Notes: generated by a model from the letters alone, not told the origin. A stretch of 64,000 nt of DNA from Pectobacterium colocasium (GCF_020181655.1 NZ_CP084032.1:2356001-2420000); one strand, 5' to 3'. Shown: positions 1 through 8,563, counted from the stretch's first letter. A program made the numbers and translations.

Positions 1-2
1 AA

Positions 3-68
3 ACAGGGTTACCTAAAACTTATGTATGGGAATCTGGCATGAAATCAATAAAGGAAATCAATAGGTAA
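3..68 (+). CDS. C-terminal end of a CdiA-like toxin (partial)
   Basis: An open frame enters from the left edge and ends at TAA (66-68). The last A of that stop is the first base of the next gene's ATG (TAATG). This tight coupling, the AT-rich composition and the presence of a second toxin/immunity pair just downstream make it the tail of a polymorphic toxin, probably the C-terminus of a CdiA protein. Only 21 codons are visible, so the toxin class cannot be named. The assignment is inferred from context, not from a recognised domain. Confidence 0.5.
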   Translation, partial: TGLPKTYVWESGMKSIKEINR

Positions 69-469
69 TGATAAATTTTGAGCTGGGCGGATATTATTTA
101 GACTATGGTAGGCGTGTGCAACTACCTTTAATAGTACAGCCATCAGTAGTTCAAATAATGAATTATCTAGGTGTGTTGAAAAACCACAACGGAATATTGG
201 TTCTTGATAATGATCAAGAGGATAACCATAGCCCTTATAAAATGACATTATATTCTGATAGTGGAATTTACATGATATTACTTGAAACAAGTATGGATGA
301 TGATGTAGATGTCAGAACGTTTTATAATCAATCTGAGTCTAGGGGTTTTATATCAATACTTGGCGAATCATATTCAGAAGTATCAACAGTTAAAGAATTT
401 TCTCAGGTTATAGAAGCGTTTAAAGAGTTTTATGAAACTGGTGATGTTAGTAGGGAATTATTAGGTTAA
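68..469 (+). CDS. Probable CDI immunity protein
   Basis: This is a 133-aa acidic, soluble protein without signal peptide or membrane segment. It overlaps the stop of the preceding toxin fragment by one base (TAATG), the usual arrangement of a toxin/immunity pair that must be translated together. It is AT-rich like the second immunity gene at 2958 and unlike the GC-rich FHA-repeat DNA. I do not recognise a named immunity family with certainty. By position it should bind and neutralise, in the cytoplasm, the toxin whose tail is at 3-68. A strong hairpin terminator follows. Confidence 0.6.
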   Translation: MINFELGGYYLDYGRRVQLPLIVQPSVVQIMNYLGVLKNHNGILVLDNDQEDNHSPYKMTLYSDSGIYMILLETSMDDDVDVRTFYNQSESRGFISILGESYSEVSTVKEFSQVIEAFKEFYETGDVSRELLG

Positions 470-476
470 CTTTTTA

Positions 477-509
477 AAATCCCGGCCTCTCAAAAAGGCC
501 GGGATTTTT
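477..509. terminator. Bidirectional intrinsic terminator
   Basis: A 9-bp perfect stem (ATCCCGGCC/GGCCGGGAT) has A-rich sequence on its left and a T run on its right. It separates the immunity gene at 68 from the convergent symE-like gene and can serve both. Confidence 0.85.
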
Positions 510-517
510 GTTGCCTG

Positions 518-754
518 TCATTCAGTCACAATACGTATCAGCAGTTGCCCCTGTTCAACGGTGACAATCACCGGGGTATCTGTCCCAAATCCCGCAGCTT
601 CGAGCCAGTTGCCGGTAAGGTGCAGGCTGGGGCTGCGGCTGTAATAGCGCGTCATATCATTGCGGTCTGCGTGGCGACGGCTGACATAGCCGACCTTCAG
701 GTGTCGTAATGCTTGGGGTGTGTCGGGTTCTGACTTATGATGCTGCTTAGCCAT
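518..754 (-). CDS. symE: SymE-like toxin family protein
   Basis: The 78-aa protein has the core LKVGYVSRRH...LHLTGNWLEAAGF, which is characteristic of the SymE (AbrB-fold, SOS-induced RNA-cleaving or nucleoid-binding) family. Length fits the family's shorter members. The SD-like GAGG lies about 10 nt before the ATG. Oddly, this upstream region is shared, antisense, with the start of the orphan CdiA fragment at 737. E. coli symE is controlled by the antisense RNA SymR; whether a similar RNA is made here cannot be seen. SymE-like genes are often found beside rhs and cdi modules, which fits this context. Function is inferred from the family. Confidence 0.75.
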   Translation of the reverse strand: MAKQHHKSEPDTPQALRHLKVGYVSRRHADRNDMTRYYSRSPSLHLTGNWLEAAGFGTDTPVIVTVEQGQLLIRIVTE

Positions 755-2953
755 AGCAACTACCTCAATGCGGCGAAAGGACGCGAAACCGGGACGGGCA
801 ACAGTTGGTCAGAAACCACGGTGGATGCGGGTAACCACGTCACGCTGAAAAGCGAGCGCGACACGCGGCTGACTGGCGCGCAGGTAAACGGCGAGCGCAT
901 TGATGTCGATGCCGGACGCAATCTGCTGCTGCAAAGTCAGCAGGACAGCGAGCGTTATGATTCCAGACAGGTGAGCGGCTCGGCGGGCGGCAGCTTTACC
1001 TGGGGCGGCGGAGGTGGCAGCGGCTATATCAGCCTCAGCAAAGACAGGATGCACAGCAATTATGACAGCGTGCAGCAGCAGACCGGGCTCTTTGCGGGTA
1101 AAGACGGCTTTGGTATACAGACCGGTGAACATACCCAGCTTGACGCTGCGGTCATTGGCTCTACTGCCAGCGCCGAGAAAAACCGGCTGGACACGGGGAC
1201 GCTGGGCTGGAGCGGGCTCAGCAACAAAGCCGAATTCAAGGTGGAGCACAGTGGTATCGGCCTCAGTGCCAGTCCCTCGATGAGCGGCAGCCTGCTCTCG
1301 ACGCTGGCGATGAACGTGCCGTCGGCGCTGATGTCGCTGGGGAGCCGCGGCAATGCGTCCAGCACCACCTATGCGGCAGTGAGCGACGGCACGTTGTTGT
1401 TGCGGGATACGGCGAAGCAGGTGCAGGATATCACTACGCTGAGCCGTGACGTTGAGCACGCGAACAACGCGCTCAGCCCGATCTTTAACAAAGAGAAAGA
1501 GCAGAAACGCCTGAAACAGGCGCAGCTGATTGGTGAGATTGGCGCGCAGGTGATGGATATCGTGCGCACGGAAGGCGAGCTGAAAGCGCAGAAAGCCGCG
1601 GAAGCTAAAGGCGATGCCACTGTCAAACGCCCGCAGGACGGTGATTCGGCGCAGGAATGGGAAGTCTATAAAAAGGCGCTGACGGAATCGCCGACCTACA
1701 AAGCCGAGATGCAGAAATACGGCACGGGCAGCGACTTCCAGCGCGCGGCACAGGCGGCGACGGCGGCGATTCAGGCGCTGGCGGGCGGGGACATCCAGAA
1801 AGCGATTGCCAGCGGGGCGTCACCGTATCTGGCACAGCTGGTGAAGGACGTCACGCTACCGAAGGATGAAAGCAAAATCACGGCGTCGGATATCGCGGCG
1901 AACGCGATGGCGCATGCGGTGGTGGGGGCGGTGGTCGCGCAACTGTCGGGTCAGGATGCGGCGGCGGGGGCCATCGGTGCCTCCAGCGGTGAACTGGCTG
2001 CCCGCGCCATCATGGCGGAGCAATACCCGGGCAAGACGGCAAACGACCTGACGGAAGAAGAAAAGCAGTCGGTCAGCGCGCTTTCCACGCTGGCCTCCGG
2101 GCTGATATCCGGTCTGGCGAGCAACAGCACGGCCTCCGCCGCCAGCGGCGCGCAGTCCGGGCGTAATGCGGTGGAGAATAACTATCTGAGTGCCGATCAG
2201 ATAGAAGATTTTGCGGCGAGGGCTAAGGGTTGTGAAGCTCGCGGTGATTGTAAGCAGATCGTGAAAGAAATGGAGGACTTGAGCCTCAATCAACAGAAAG
2301 AAATGATTGCGGTTTGTGCTTCTGATGCTTCGGCTTGTAAAGAGAAATATGGTGATATTCCAGCTAACGGAATGCTGGTTCGCGAAGCTCTGGATCGCTT
2401 GTTTGATGCTGATGTTCCATCACAGATGAAGAATGATATCTCTTCATTCTGGGCGCAGCAGATGGAGGCGGAAGGTGTCGTATCAGGTACCGAGTTCGCT
2501 CAAGGGTTGCAAAGCCGATATGGAATTGATAAACAGCAGTCGGAAATTCTTGCAGGAGCTATTCTGGGGGCTGTTACTGGTGGAATGGGTAAAGGTGGTA
2601 AAACTTCGGAAAGTTCTGTTAAAAATCCGGTTAGATTCATTGAAGGAGTGACAGTAAAAGATATTAAGACTGGACAAACTTTTAGTGGGACAGTTGATTT
2701 AAAACCCACTTTAGATCGTATTGCTAACGGTGGATCATACCCACATAGAAATGATGGCACTGTTTTCAAAAACCTGCCAGACAGGGGAACAGGTAAAATA
2801 GGGCTTCCTTCACAACCTATTGGGTACTATAAAGAGTATGTTCATCCTACCCCGAATATATCTGGGCCTGGGCCTCAAAGAATTATTGTTGGACAGAGCG
2901 GTGAAGCGTATTATACGAATGACCACTATAAAACATTTATAAAAATAAGGTAA
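737..2953 (+). CDS. Orphan CdiA C-terminal module with barnase-type RNase toxin domain
   Basis: This 738-aa open frame lacks the secretion signal and TPS domain of a full CdiA. From about residue 12 it has the CdiA/FhaB haemagglutinin-repeat region (GTGNSWSETTVDAG..., HSNYDSVQQQTGLFAG), then an Ala-rich helical region and the VENN motif at residues 479-482. After VENN the DNA becomes AT-rich and the variable toxin begins. The last ~65 residues resemble barnase: FKNLPDRGTGKIG, then KEY (Glu700), PQR (Arg715) and the ending TNDHYKTFIKIR (His730), close to barnase's C-terminal TTDHYQTFTKIR. Glu, Arg and His match the barnase catalytic Glu73/Arg83 or 87/His102. The first codons are antisense to symE, and no convincing SD precedes 737. 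It is therefore probably a silent cassette usable by recombination with a complete cdiA, rather than a secreted protein by itself. Confidence 0.85.
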   Translation: MMLLSHSNYLNAAKGRETGTGNSWSETTVDAGNHVTLKSERDTRLTGAQVNGERIDVDAGRNLLLQSQQDSERYDSRQVSGSAGGSFTWGGGGGSGYISLSKDRMHSNYDSVQQQTGLFAGKDGFGIQTGEHTQLDAAVIGSTASAEKNRLDTGTLGWSGLSNKAEFKVEHSGIGLSASPSMSGSLLSTLAMNVPSALMSLGSRGNASSTTYAAVSDGTLLLRDTAKQVQDITTLSRDVEHANNALSPIFNKEKEQKRLKQAQLIGEIGAQVMDIVRTEGELKAQKAAEAKGDATVKRPQDGDSAQEWEVYKKALTESPTYKAEMQKYGTGSDFQRAAQAATAAIQALAGGDIQKAIASGASPYLAQLVKDVTLPKDESKITASDIAANAMAHAVVGAVVAQLSGQDAAAGAIGASSGELAARAIMAEQYPGKTANDLTEEEKQSVSALSTLASGLISGLASNSTASAASGAQSGRNAVENNYLSADQIEDFAARAKGCEARGDCKQIVKEMEDLSLNQQKEMIAVCASDASACKEKYGDIPANGMLVREALDRLFDADVPSQMKNDISSFWAQQMEAEGVVSGTEFAQGLQSRYGIDKQQSEILAGAILGAVTGGMGKGGKTSESSVKNPVRFIEGVTVKDIKTGQTFSGTVDLKPTLDRIANGGSYPHRNDGTVFKNLPDRGTGKIGLPSQPIGYYKEYVHPTPNISGPGPQRIIVGQSGEAYYTNDHYKTFIKIR

Positions 2954-2957
2954 TGCG

Positions 2958-3356
2958 ATGATGACTGATAATGATGTAGAGTCATTTTTTAAATTCAAGT
3001 CCCCCTCCGTGTCATATGACACAGGAGAGGTTTTTTTTGTAAGGCTTGATCCATTGATTTCAAGTGCAGATGAACTTTTAAAATCAATGTATTATTTGTT
3101 ATGGTTTCCTGGATATTTTGGTTTCAATTGGAATTCATTATATGATTGTCTTCGTGATTTTGAATGGATTAGTTACACTAAAATAGTTATCGAACATGAT
3201 TCATTGCCTAACATTCCTGATTTTGAATTGAAGATCTATCTTGAAATACTTAGGGATGCTGTTATTGATTGGAATGGAGATGAACTTCATCAATTGGAAG
3301 TTGTATTTGATGAAAAAGATAGAGTGCGGATTTACAATATTATTGTGAAAAATTAA
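2958..3356 (+). CDS. Barstar-type immunity protein
   Basis: The 132-aa protein carries the barstar core FPGYFGFNWNSLYDCL, which aligns with barstar's LPEYYGENLDALWDCL. Barstar Tyr29 and Asp39 are kept (here Tyr53 and Asp63), while Asp35 is Asn59 and Trp38 is Tyr62. It starts 4 nt after the toxin stop with an AGG just upstream; the neighbouring ATG at 2961 is also possible. It is the expected cytoplasmic inhibitor of the barnase-like tip of the preceding gene. AT-rich codon use marks it as a transferred cassette. Pairing with the toxin is inferred from position and family. Confidence 0.85.
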   Translation: MMTDNDVESFFKFKSPSVSYDTGEVFFVRLDPLISSADELLKSMYYLLWFPGYFGFNWNSLYDCLRDFEWISYTKIVIEHDSLPNIPDFELKIYLEILRDAVIDWNGDELHQLEVVFDEKDRVRIYNIIVKN

Positions 3357-3451
3357 ATGTTATTTTTTTGTTTTAAAAATAAATTTTAATGGAAAGTACA
3401 GGAGAAGGAATTTTTGTATTGATCTCCTCCCAATATCGGTGCCAAGATAAA

Positions 3452-4279
3452 TCAGAGATCCGGGCCTTTTTGCAGACTTCGAACAAATTCTGCCGGAGTC
3501 TGGTTATTTAACGAAGAATGTGGCCGGTACTGATTGTATTCCTGTCGCCAGTGCTCGATCTTCGTCTGAGCATCGGCCAGGGACAGGAACCAGTGCACGT
3601 TCAGGCATTCGTCACGCAGGCTGCCGTTAAATGACTCCACAAGCGCGTTATCCGTGGGCTTTCCGGGCCGGGAGAAGTCCATCGTGACACCGTGTTCATA
3701 CGCCCATTTATCCAGACTTTTCGAGATAAACTCGCTGCCGTTATCCGTCTGCAGCCTCTGCGGAACCCGCTGCTGTGTCTGCCTGATCCGTTCCATCACC
3801 GCGACCACATCGTCGCCACGAAGCCCCTGACCCACCTCGATCGCTACGCATTCACGACTAAAATTATCCACTACAGTCAGAGCGCGTATCCGCCGCCCGT
3901 TGAACAGATTATCAGCAACAAAATCCATGCTCCAGCACTGATCCACAGCGGTGACGGCCGGGCGGGCACGCCTGCGCCTGGCCGTCACGTGCCGCCGCGG
4001 GCGTTTTGCCCGCAGGTTCAGCCCTTCCAGGCAGTAAATCCGGTGGGTTTTCTTGTGGTTAACCAGCCAGCCCTCGCGCCGCAGCAGGATATGGATCCGC
4101 TGGCAGCCATAGCGTATCCGGGTTTCCGCTATTTCGCGTATCCTCCGGGTGATGGCCAGGTCATCGCGGCAGCTGCGGTAGTGGTAGACCGTCCGGCTCT
4201 GCATCATCAGCCGGCATCCCCTGCGAACCCCGATGCGGTATGCCGCCAGCAGATACTCCACCGCTTCGCGCTTCTGCAC
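3452..4279 (-). CDS. IS3-family transposase OrfB (integrase catalytic domain)
   Basis: The 275-aa frame is the catalytic half of the transposase. An HTH_21-like segment is followed by the rve integrase core with the DDE triad at Asp119 (WSMDFVAD), Asp179 (LQTDNGSEF) and Glu215 (ALVESFNG); the Asp-Glu spacing of 35 residues is typical of IS3. It is probably not made from its own start but as an OrfAB fusion. A -1 slip on the A6G heptamer at the end of orfA (just below 4300) would read on as [15 protein letters not shown]. The frame is intact, so the element may be active. Confidence 0.92.
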   Translation of the reverse strand: MQKREAVEYLLAAYRIGVRRGCRLMMQSRTVYHYRSCRDDLAITRRIREIAETRIRYGCQRIHILLRREGWLVNHKKTHRIYCLEGLNLRAKRPRRHVTARRRRARPAVTAVDQCWSMDFVADNLFNGRRIRALTVVDNFSRECVAIEVGQGLRGDDVVAVMERIRQTQQRVPQRLQTDNGSEFISKSLDKWAYEHGVTMDFSRPGKPTDNALVESFNGSLRDECLNVHWFLSLADAQTKIEHWRQEYNQYRPHSSLNNQTPAEFVRSLQKGPDL

Positions 4280-4284
4280 CGGTC

Positions 4285-4551
4285 TCAGAACTTTTTTCGG
4301 ATGACGTCCTGCAGCATCTCCTTGTCCAGGCTGAGGTCGGCGACCAGCCGCTTCAGGCGGTGGTTCTCTTCCTCCAACTGGCGCAGGCGGCGCAGTTCCG
4401 TCACGCCCATGCCGCCAAATTTCTTCTTCCAGTTGTAAAACGTGGCTTCAGAAATCCCCATCTTTCTGCAGACTTCCTCCACCCGTGTGCCGGTTTCGGC
4501 CTGCTTCAGGGCAAATGCAATCTGCTCTTCGGTATAACGTGTCTTTTTCAT
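4285..4551 (-). CDS. IS3-family transposase OrfA (helix-turn-helix)
   Basis: The 88-aa protein starts [19 protein letters not shown], has a helix-turn-helix ([20 protein letters not shown]) and a leucine-zipper-like tail ([20 protein letters not shown]), as in IS3 OrfA proteins. It binds the IS ends and, fused to OrfB by frameshifting, forms the transposase. It lies in the same orientation as sdaA and 76 nt beyond the sdaA stop, so readthrough from sdaA could transcribe it. Confidence 0.92.
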   Translation of the reverse strand: MKKTRYTEEQIAFALKQAETGTRVEEVCRKMGISEATFYNWKKKFGGMGVTELRRLRQLEEENHRLKRLVADLSLDKEMLQDVIRKKF

Positions 4552-4627
4552 GCCGGATGACCTCTTTTTGACGGAGAAGAAAGGCCGAAAACTCTACTTT
4601 ACGCCGGTACTGAACAAAGGGAAGAGA

Positions 4628-5992
4628 TCAATCACACTGTACTTTGATCGCCAGCCCGCCTCGTGAAGTTTCGCGGTATTTGGCGTTCATGTCTTTACCC
4701 GTTTCGTACATGGTTTCAATCACCTTATCCAACGAAACGCGAGGTTCGCTGGTGCGGCGGGTTGCCATGCGAGCGGCGTTAATCGCCTTGACGGAAGCTA
4801 TGGCATTACGTTCGATGCACGGAACCTGAACCTGACCCGCAACCGGATCGCAGGTTAAGCCCAGATTGTGTTCCATGCCGATTTCGGCGGCGACGCAAAC
4901 CTGTTCCGGGCTCGCGCCCATCAACTCTGCCAATCCAGCGGCGGCCATTGAGCAGGCCACGCCGACTTCACCCTGACAGCCGACTTCGGCACCGGAGATG
5001 GAAGCGTTCATTTTATACAGAATGCCAACCGCGCCTGCCGCGAGGAAATAACGGATATAAATGGTCGGGCTAACCGGTTCGATAAAGTGGTCGTAATAAG
5101 CGAGAACGGCAGGGACGATGCCGCACGCGCCGTTGGTTGGCGCAGTCACCACTCGGCCACCTGCGGCGTTTTCTTCATTTACCGCCAGCGCGAACATATT
5201 AACCCAGTCCACCACGTTCATCGGGTCGTTGGAGAGCTTATCGGAAGACACTAGCATACGACGTAGCGCAGATGCCCGACGTGGTACGCGCAGCGGGCCC
5301 GGCAACACGCCTTCGGTGTTCATACCGCGATCGATACAGGCACGCATCGTCTGCCAGATATCGGCAAAGTACGCGTCAATATCCTGACGGCTGTGCAGCG
5401 CCAGCTCGTTACGCATCACCATCCCAGAAAGCGACAGGCCACTCTGTTTACAGTGCTCCAGCATCTCTTTGGCGGAATTGAACGTATAGGGAACGGAGAC
5501 GTCAGCAGCGCTGTCTTTGCCAAAATGCTCTTCATCAACGATAAAACCACCGCCGATGGAGTAATAGGTTTTGCTATAAATTTCTTTATTGCTGGCAAAG
5601 GCGGTGATGGTCATGCCGTTTTCGTGTAATGGCAGATTTTCACTGCGGAAAACCATGCCGCCTTCGCGTGGGAAATCGACTTCATGCTGCCCATTAGCCA
5701 GCAGCAGGCGTTCGCGTTGCTCAACATCGCGGATAAAGCCGGGGATGGCATCAATATCAACCGTATCCGGCATGTTGCCCGCCAGACCCATAATGATGGC
5801 GATGTCGGTGTGGTGACCTTTACCCGTTAGCGACAACGAGCCATACACATCAACGGCAATACGCGTCGTCGCGGTCAGTAAATCCTGGTTGATCAATTCA
5901 TCGACAAATTGCTTACCGGCTTTCATCGGTCCAACCGTATGAGAGCTAGAGGGGCCAATACCGATCTTAAACATGTCGAAAACGCTTATCAC
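4628..5992 (-). CDS. sdaA: L-serine ammonia-lyase 1 (L-serine deaminase)
   Basis: The 454-aa enzyme converts L-serine to pyruvate and ammonia in the cytoplasm using a 4Fe-4S cluster. The N-terminal motif GPSSSHTVGPMKAG, the central NGACGIVPAV and the C-terminal CDPVAGQVQVPCIERN and SRGGLAIKVQCD are those of SdaA, and length matches E. coli (454). The start is GTG with the SD TTGAGGAG upstream, as in E. coli. Gene order pabB-nudL-sdaA is conserved. The stop codon TGA is formed by the first bases of the neighbouring IS, so the native 3' region and terminator are gone although the protein end is unchanged. Confidence 0.97.
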   Translation of the reverse strand: MISVFDMFKIGIGPSSSHTVGPMKAGKQFVDELINQDLLTATTRIAVDVYGSLSLTGKGHHTDIAIIMGLAGNMPDTVDIDAIPGFIRDVEQRERLLLANGQHEVDFPREGGMVFRSENLPLHENGMTITAFASNKEIYSKTYYSIGGGFIVDEEHFGKDSAADVSVPYTFNSAKEMLEHCKQSGLSLSGMVMRNELALHSRQDIDAYFADIWQTMRACIDRGMNTEGVLPGPLRVPRRASALRRMLVSSDKLSNDPMNVVDWVNMFALAVNEENAAGGRVVTAPTNGACGIVPAVLAYYDHFIEPVSPTIYIRYFLAAGAVGILYKMNASISGAEVGCQGEVGVACSMAAAGLAELMGASPEQVCVAAEIGMEHNLGLTCDPVAGQVQVPCIERNAIASVKAINAARMATRRTSEPRVSLDKVIETMYETGKDMNAKYRETSRGGLAIKVQCD

Positions 5993-6387
5993 GCGAAACT
6001 CCTCAAAGACTTAGGGCGGTATCCACCCTCTATTTTCCGATCGTCCGTGTCCGGTTCCTTCACCACAATCAGATAGTTATGCTGCGAATTATCTGGTGTT
6101 TTCGGTTCTGGCGAGACATGACCTGAATTTTGGTGGATATATACCCAAAGATTAGAATAAAACTCGTCAAATCGCGCTATTGTAGTGTGGAATATGTCGT
6201 GTGGCTTTCTTTTTCGCATGAAATAAACTTATGGCACTGCACAATTTAACTTATCTCAAATAGGTGCTAAGTCATTGTAAAATCTATCTCTGAATGATTT
6301 GTGAACGGGAAGTCCGCTTTTAAGTTAGGGATATTTAGTGAAGGAAAAGAAGTAGAAAACCCAAAGCCGCTGAATGCGGCCTTGAGT
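5993..6387. other. nudL-sdaA intergenic region (395 bp)
   Basis: This region holds the sdaA leader and promoter area and, at its right end, a hairpin after nudL. A 76-codon minus-strand frame (5989-6219) overlaps the sdaA start by four bases (GTGA), but it has no recognisable domain and its translation looks low-complexity. I consider it more likely leader RNA than a gene. No clear operator was identified. Confidence 0.5.
6362..6384 (-). terminator. Possible terminator after nudL
   Basis: On the minus strand, GGCCGC-attca-GCGGC is followed by TTTGGGTTTTC directly downstream of the nudL stop. The stem is short and the T run interrupted. Confidence 0.5.
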
Positions 6388-6981
6388 TTAGGGCCTGTCG
6401 GAAATCTGTAAGGCGAGCTGGTGGATGATGGCGGCCGTGAGCCCCCAGACAAACTGCTGCTGATACCAGGAGAGGTAAACCCGGTAGCGCTGCTGCTTGC
6501 GCTCGATATCCAGCGGGTAATAACGCGTTAGCGCGAAAGCCTCGTCCAACGGCATTTCAAACAACTCGGCGACTTCGTCTTCATTAGGATGGAACCGGGT
6601 CTGGGCGGCGATGAGCCCGATAACCGGCGTGACCTGAAAGCCGCTGACGCTGTCCAACGGCGGTAATACGCCCAATACCTGAACGTTTTCTGGCGGGATA
6701 GCCACTTCTTCCTGCGCTTCACGCAGCGCCGTTTCGATGAGCGAACGATCCTCTTTGTCTGCCGCCCCGCCGGGGAATGCCACTTGCCCGGCATGCTTAC
6801 GCAGATCGGCAGAGCGTCGAGTCAACAAGAGTGTTGGCGTAGGATGGCAAATAATCGGCACCAGAACCGCGGCCTGACGCTGCTGGTGCACAGGCCGCAA
6901 TGATGGCGGAAGCTGTAACTGAAAGCGCGTAATAAAGTCGTTCAGCGCAAAAGCCGTTGGTGGCAAGACGATCTCACTCAT
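6388..6981 (-). CDS. nudL: CoA pyrophosphatase NudL (Nudix hydrolase)
   Basis: The 197-aa Nudix hydrolase is predicted to cleave coenzyme A to 4'-phosphopantetheine and ADP. The CoA-type signature LLLTRRSADLRKHAGQVAFPGG runs into the Nudix box with ALREAQEEVAI at about residues 85-95. Its ATG overlaps the pabB stop by four bases (ATGA), indicating translational coupling. The pabB-nudL order is the same as in E. coli. No odd features were seen. Confidence 0.93.
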   Translation of the reverse strand: MSEIVLPPTAFALNDFITRFQLQLPPSLRPVHQQRQAAVLVPIICHPTPTLLLTRRSADLRKHAGQVAFPGGAADKEDRSLIETALREAQEEVAIPPENVQVLGVLPPLDSVSGFQVTPVIGLIAAQTRFHPNEDEVAELFEMPLDEAFALTRYYPLDIERKQQRYRVYLSWYQQQFVWGLTAAIIHQLALQISDRP

Positions 6982-8420
6982 TTATTCGGTACCTGAATTG
7001 TCTGGGAACCGGACAGCAGGGGAAGGATACGGCCCACTTTATCAAACGTTTCCTGATATTCCGCCTGTTCCTGACTGTCAGCAACGATGCCGCCGCCCGC
7101 CCAGCAGTAAATTCTGCCGCGTTCGGTTAATAATGTCCTGATGGTGATATTGGTGTCCATCGTGCCACACAGGCTGATATAACCGACGCTGCCGCAGTAA
7201 GCATTACGGCGTTGAGGCTCCAGCTCTTCAATGATCTGCATGGCGCGGATTTTGGGGGCGCCAGTAATCGAGCCACCGGGGAAACAGGCGCGCAGCAGTG
7301 CGGTGGCGGGGCAATTATCCGGTAGCTGTGCTTCAATCGTACTGACCAGATGGTGTACTGCGGGAAACGGTTCGACGACAAACAGCTCCGGCACGTGGAC
7401 GCTGCCCGGCACTGCGACGCGGCCGATGTCGTTACGCAGCAGATCGACAATCATCAGGTTTTCCGAGCGATCTTTCTCTGAGCGTGCGAGCCTTGCCGCC
7501 TGCTGTTTATCAGCCTCTGGGTCAGCGAGACGTGGCAGGGTGCCTTTAATTGGACGCGTTTGAATACGGCTATCTTCCAGCCAGAGGAAACGTTCCGGTG
7601 ATACGCTGATGACGGTATTTTCCGGCAGGTGCAGGAAGGCGGAAAAGGGCGCCTTATTGCCTGCTGACAGTCGTAAAAATGCCTGCCATTCATCACCATC
7701 GTAAGCCGCAGAAAAACGCTGTGCCAGGTTAACCTGATAACAGTCTCCCGCCAGAAGGTAGTCCTGTATTTTGCGGAATTTTTCGCCGTACGCCTCGCGC
7801 GACATATTCGGCAGCCAGCTGCTGGTGAGCCTGAAATCGGCTTGCGAGGCGCTAACGGGCGGCGTGGCTAACCAGTCGAGCCGCGTCTGGAGGGAATGAT
7901 GTACGATCAGCGTTAACGTCTGTCGCTGGTGATCGGCAACCAGTGCCCAATCGTATAAACCGACTGCCATATCCGGCAGGTCGATGTCCCGTTCAGCCTG
8001 CACGGGCAGCGCTTCTATCTGACGTCCCAAGTCATAGCCGAACAAACCCAGTGCGCCACCCTGAAAGGGAAAATCAGGGTGGGCTTCTGTGGGTAACGCT
8101 AACGTATCAAGCTGCTCTTGCAGCAGGGTAAAGGGATCGCCTTCTACGGTTTTCGTTACGCCGTCATGTGTGATTGCTGTTCTGTTTCCCCGCGTAGACA
8201 GCGTAACTCGCGGGTCAGCGACCATGATATCGAAGCGATTGTGCGGATGATCGGCAAACCCGGAATGCAGCAACATCGCCCACGGTTGTTGAGAAAAGGG
8301 CGCGAAGCGATCGAGCAGCACGGTCGGGTAGTAAGGCAGCGCGTGATGGATAACGGCGGAGCCCGTCGCAGTGGACGAATCGCTGGTGTTGGTGACGTGG
8401 GGCGTATTGGCGGCAGTCAT
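6978..8420 (-). CDS. pabB: Aminodeoxychorismate synthase component I
   Basis: PabB uses chorismate and ammonia supplied by PabA to make 4-amino-4-deoxychorismate for folate synthesis. The 480-aa protein has the chorismate-binding domain with the PIKGT motif (catalytic Lys), [28 protein letters not shown] and a C-terminal GGGIVADS. It is about 27 residues longer at the N-terminus than E. coli PabB, with a Thr/Ser-rich start ([20 protein letters not shown]). The real start may therefore lie further in, though no better SD-linked start was obvious. It is the first gene of a coupled pabB-nudL pair. Confidence 0.95.
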   Translation of the reverse strand: MTAANTPHVTNTSDSSTATGSAVIHHALPYYPTVLLDRFAPFSQQPWAMLLHSGFADHPHNRFDIMVADPRVTLSTRGNRTAITHDGVTKTVEGDPFTLLQEQLDTLALPTEAHPDFPFQGGALGLFGYDLGRQIEALPVQAERDIDLPDMAVGLYDWALVADHQRQTLTLIVHHSLQTRLDWLATPPVSASQADFRLTSSWLPNMSREAYGEKFRKIQDYLLAGDCYQVNLAQRFSAAYDGDEWQAFLRLSAGNKAPFSAFLHLPENTVISVSPERFLWLEDSRIQTRPIKGTLPRLADPEADKQQAARLARSEKDRSENLMIVDLLRNDIGRVAVPGSVHVPELFVVEPFPAVHHLVSTIEAQLPDNCPATALLRACFPGGSITGAPKIRAMQIIEELEPQRRNAYCGSVGYISLCGTMDTNITIRTLLTERGRIYCWAGGGIVADSQEQAEYQETFDKVGRILPLLSGSQTIQVPNK

Positions 8421-8563
8421 GTTTTTCGTGTTGTGTCTACAGTATTGCTATGTTGATAGCGCGTCGATTTTCCTGCCCACAGCGTACCACAAAGCAGAAA
8501 TGCTGGTGTATGCCGAAGCGGGCATGCGATGATACGTGCGAATTTACCAACCAGGAAATTATC

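Larger units (their letters stand above)
3420..4630 (-). mobile_element. IS3-family insertion sequence (IS407-type)
   Basis: The element is 1211 bp, a normal size for IS3. The left end begins TGATCTCCTCCC and the right end, read inward, begins TGATCTCTTCCC (11 of 12 identical), so both ends carry terminal TG/CA. Inside are orfA and orfB on the minus strand with a slippery site between them. No target duplication is visible: the outer flanks are GTAT (3416-3419) and ATCA (4631-4634). The right end supplies the TGA stop of sdaA. It resembles ISEhe3-like elements from memory; the exact name needs ISfinder. Confidence 0.9.

Noticed and set aside
809..1459. 216-codon minus-strand frame opposite the CdiA fragment
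   Set aside because: It lies wholly inside the FHA-repeat coding region; the translation is Arg/Ala-rich with no family resemblance, a shadow of GC-rich coding DNA.
3692..4438. 248-codon plus-strand frame over the insertion sequence
   Set aside because: It is antisense to the clear transposase genes; composition (Pro/Arg/His-rich) is that of a shadow frame.
5989..6219. 76-codon frame overlapping the sdaA start by four bases
   Set aside because: The overlap looks like coupling, but there is no domain, no good SD and no counterpart in the conserved pabB-nudL-sdaA block that I know of. It is better read as sdaA leader.
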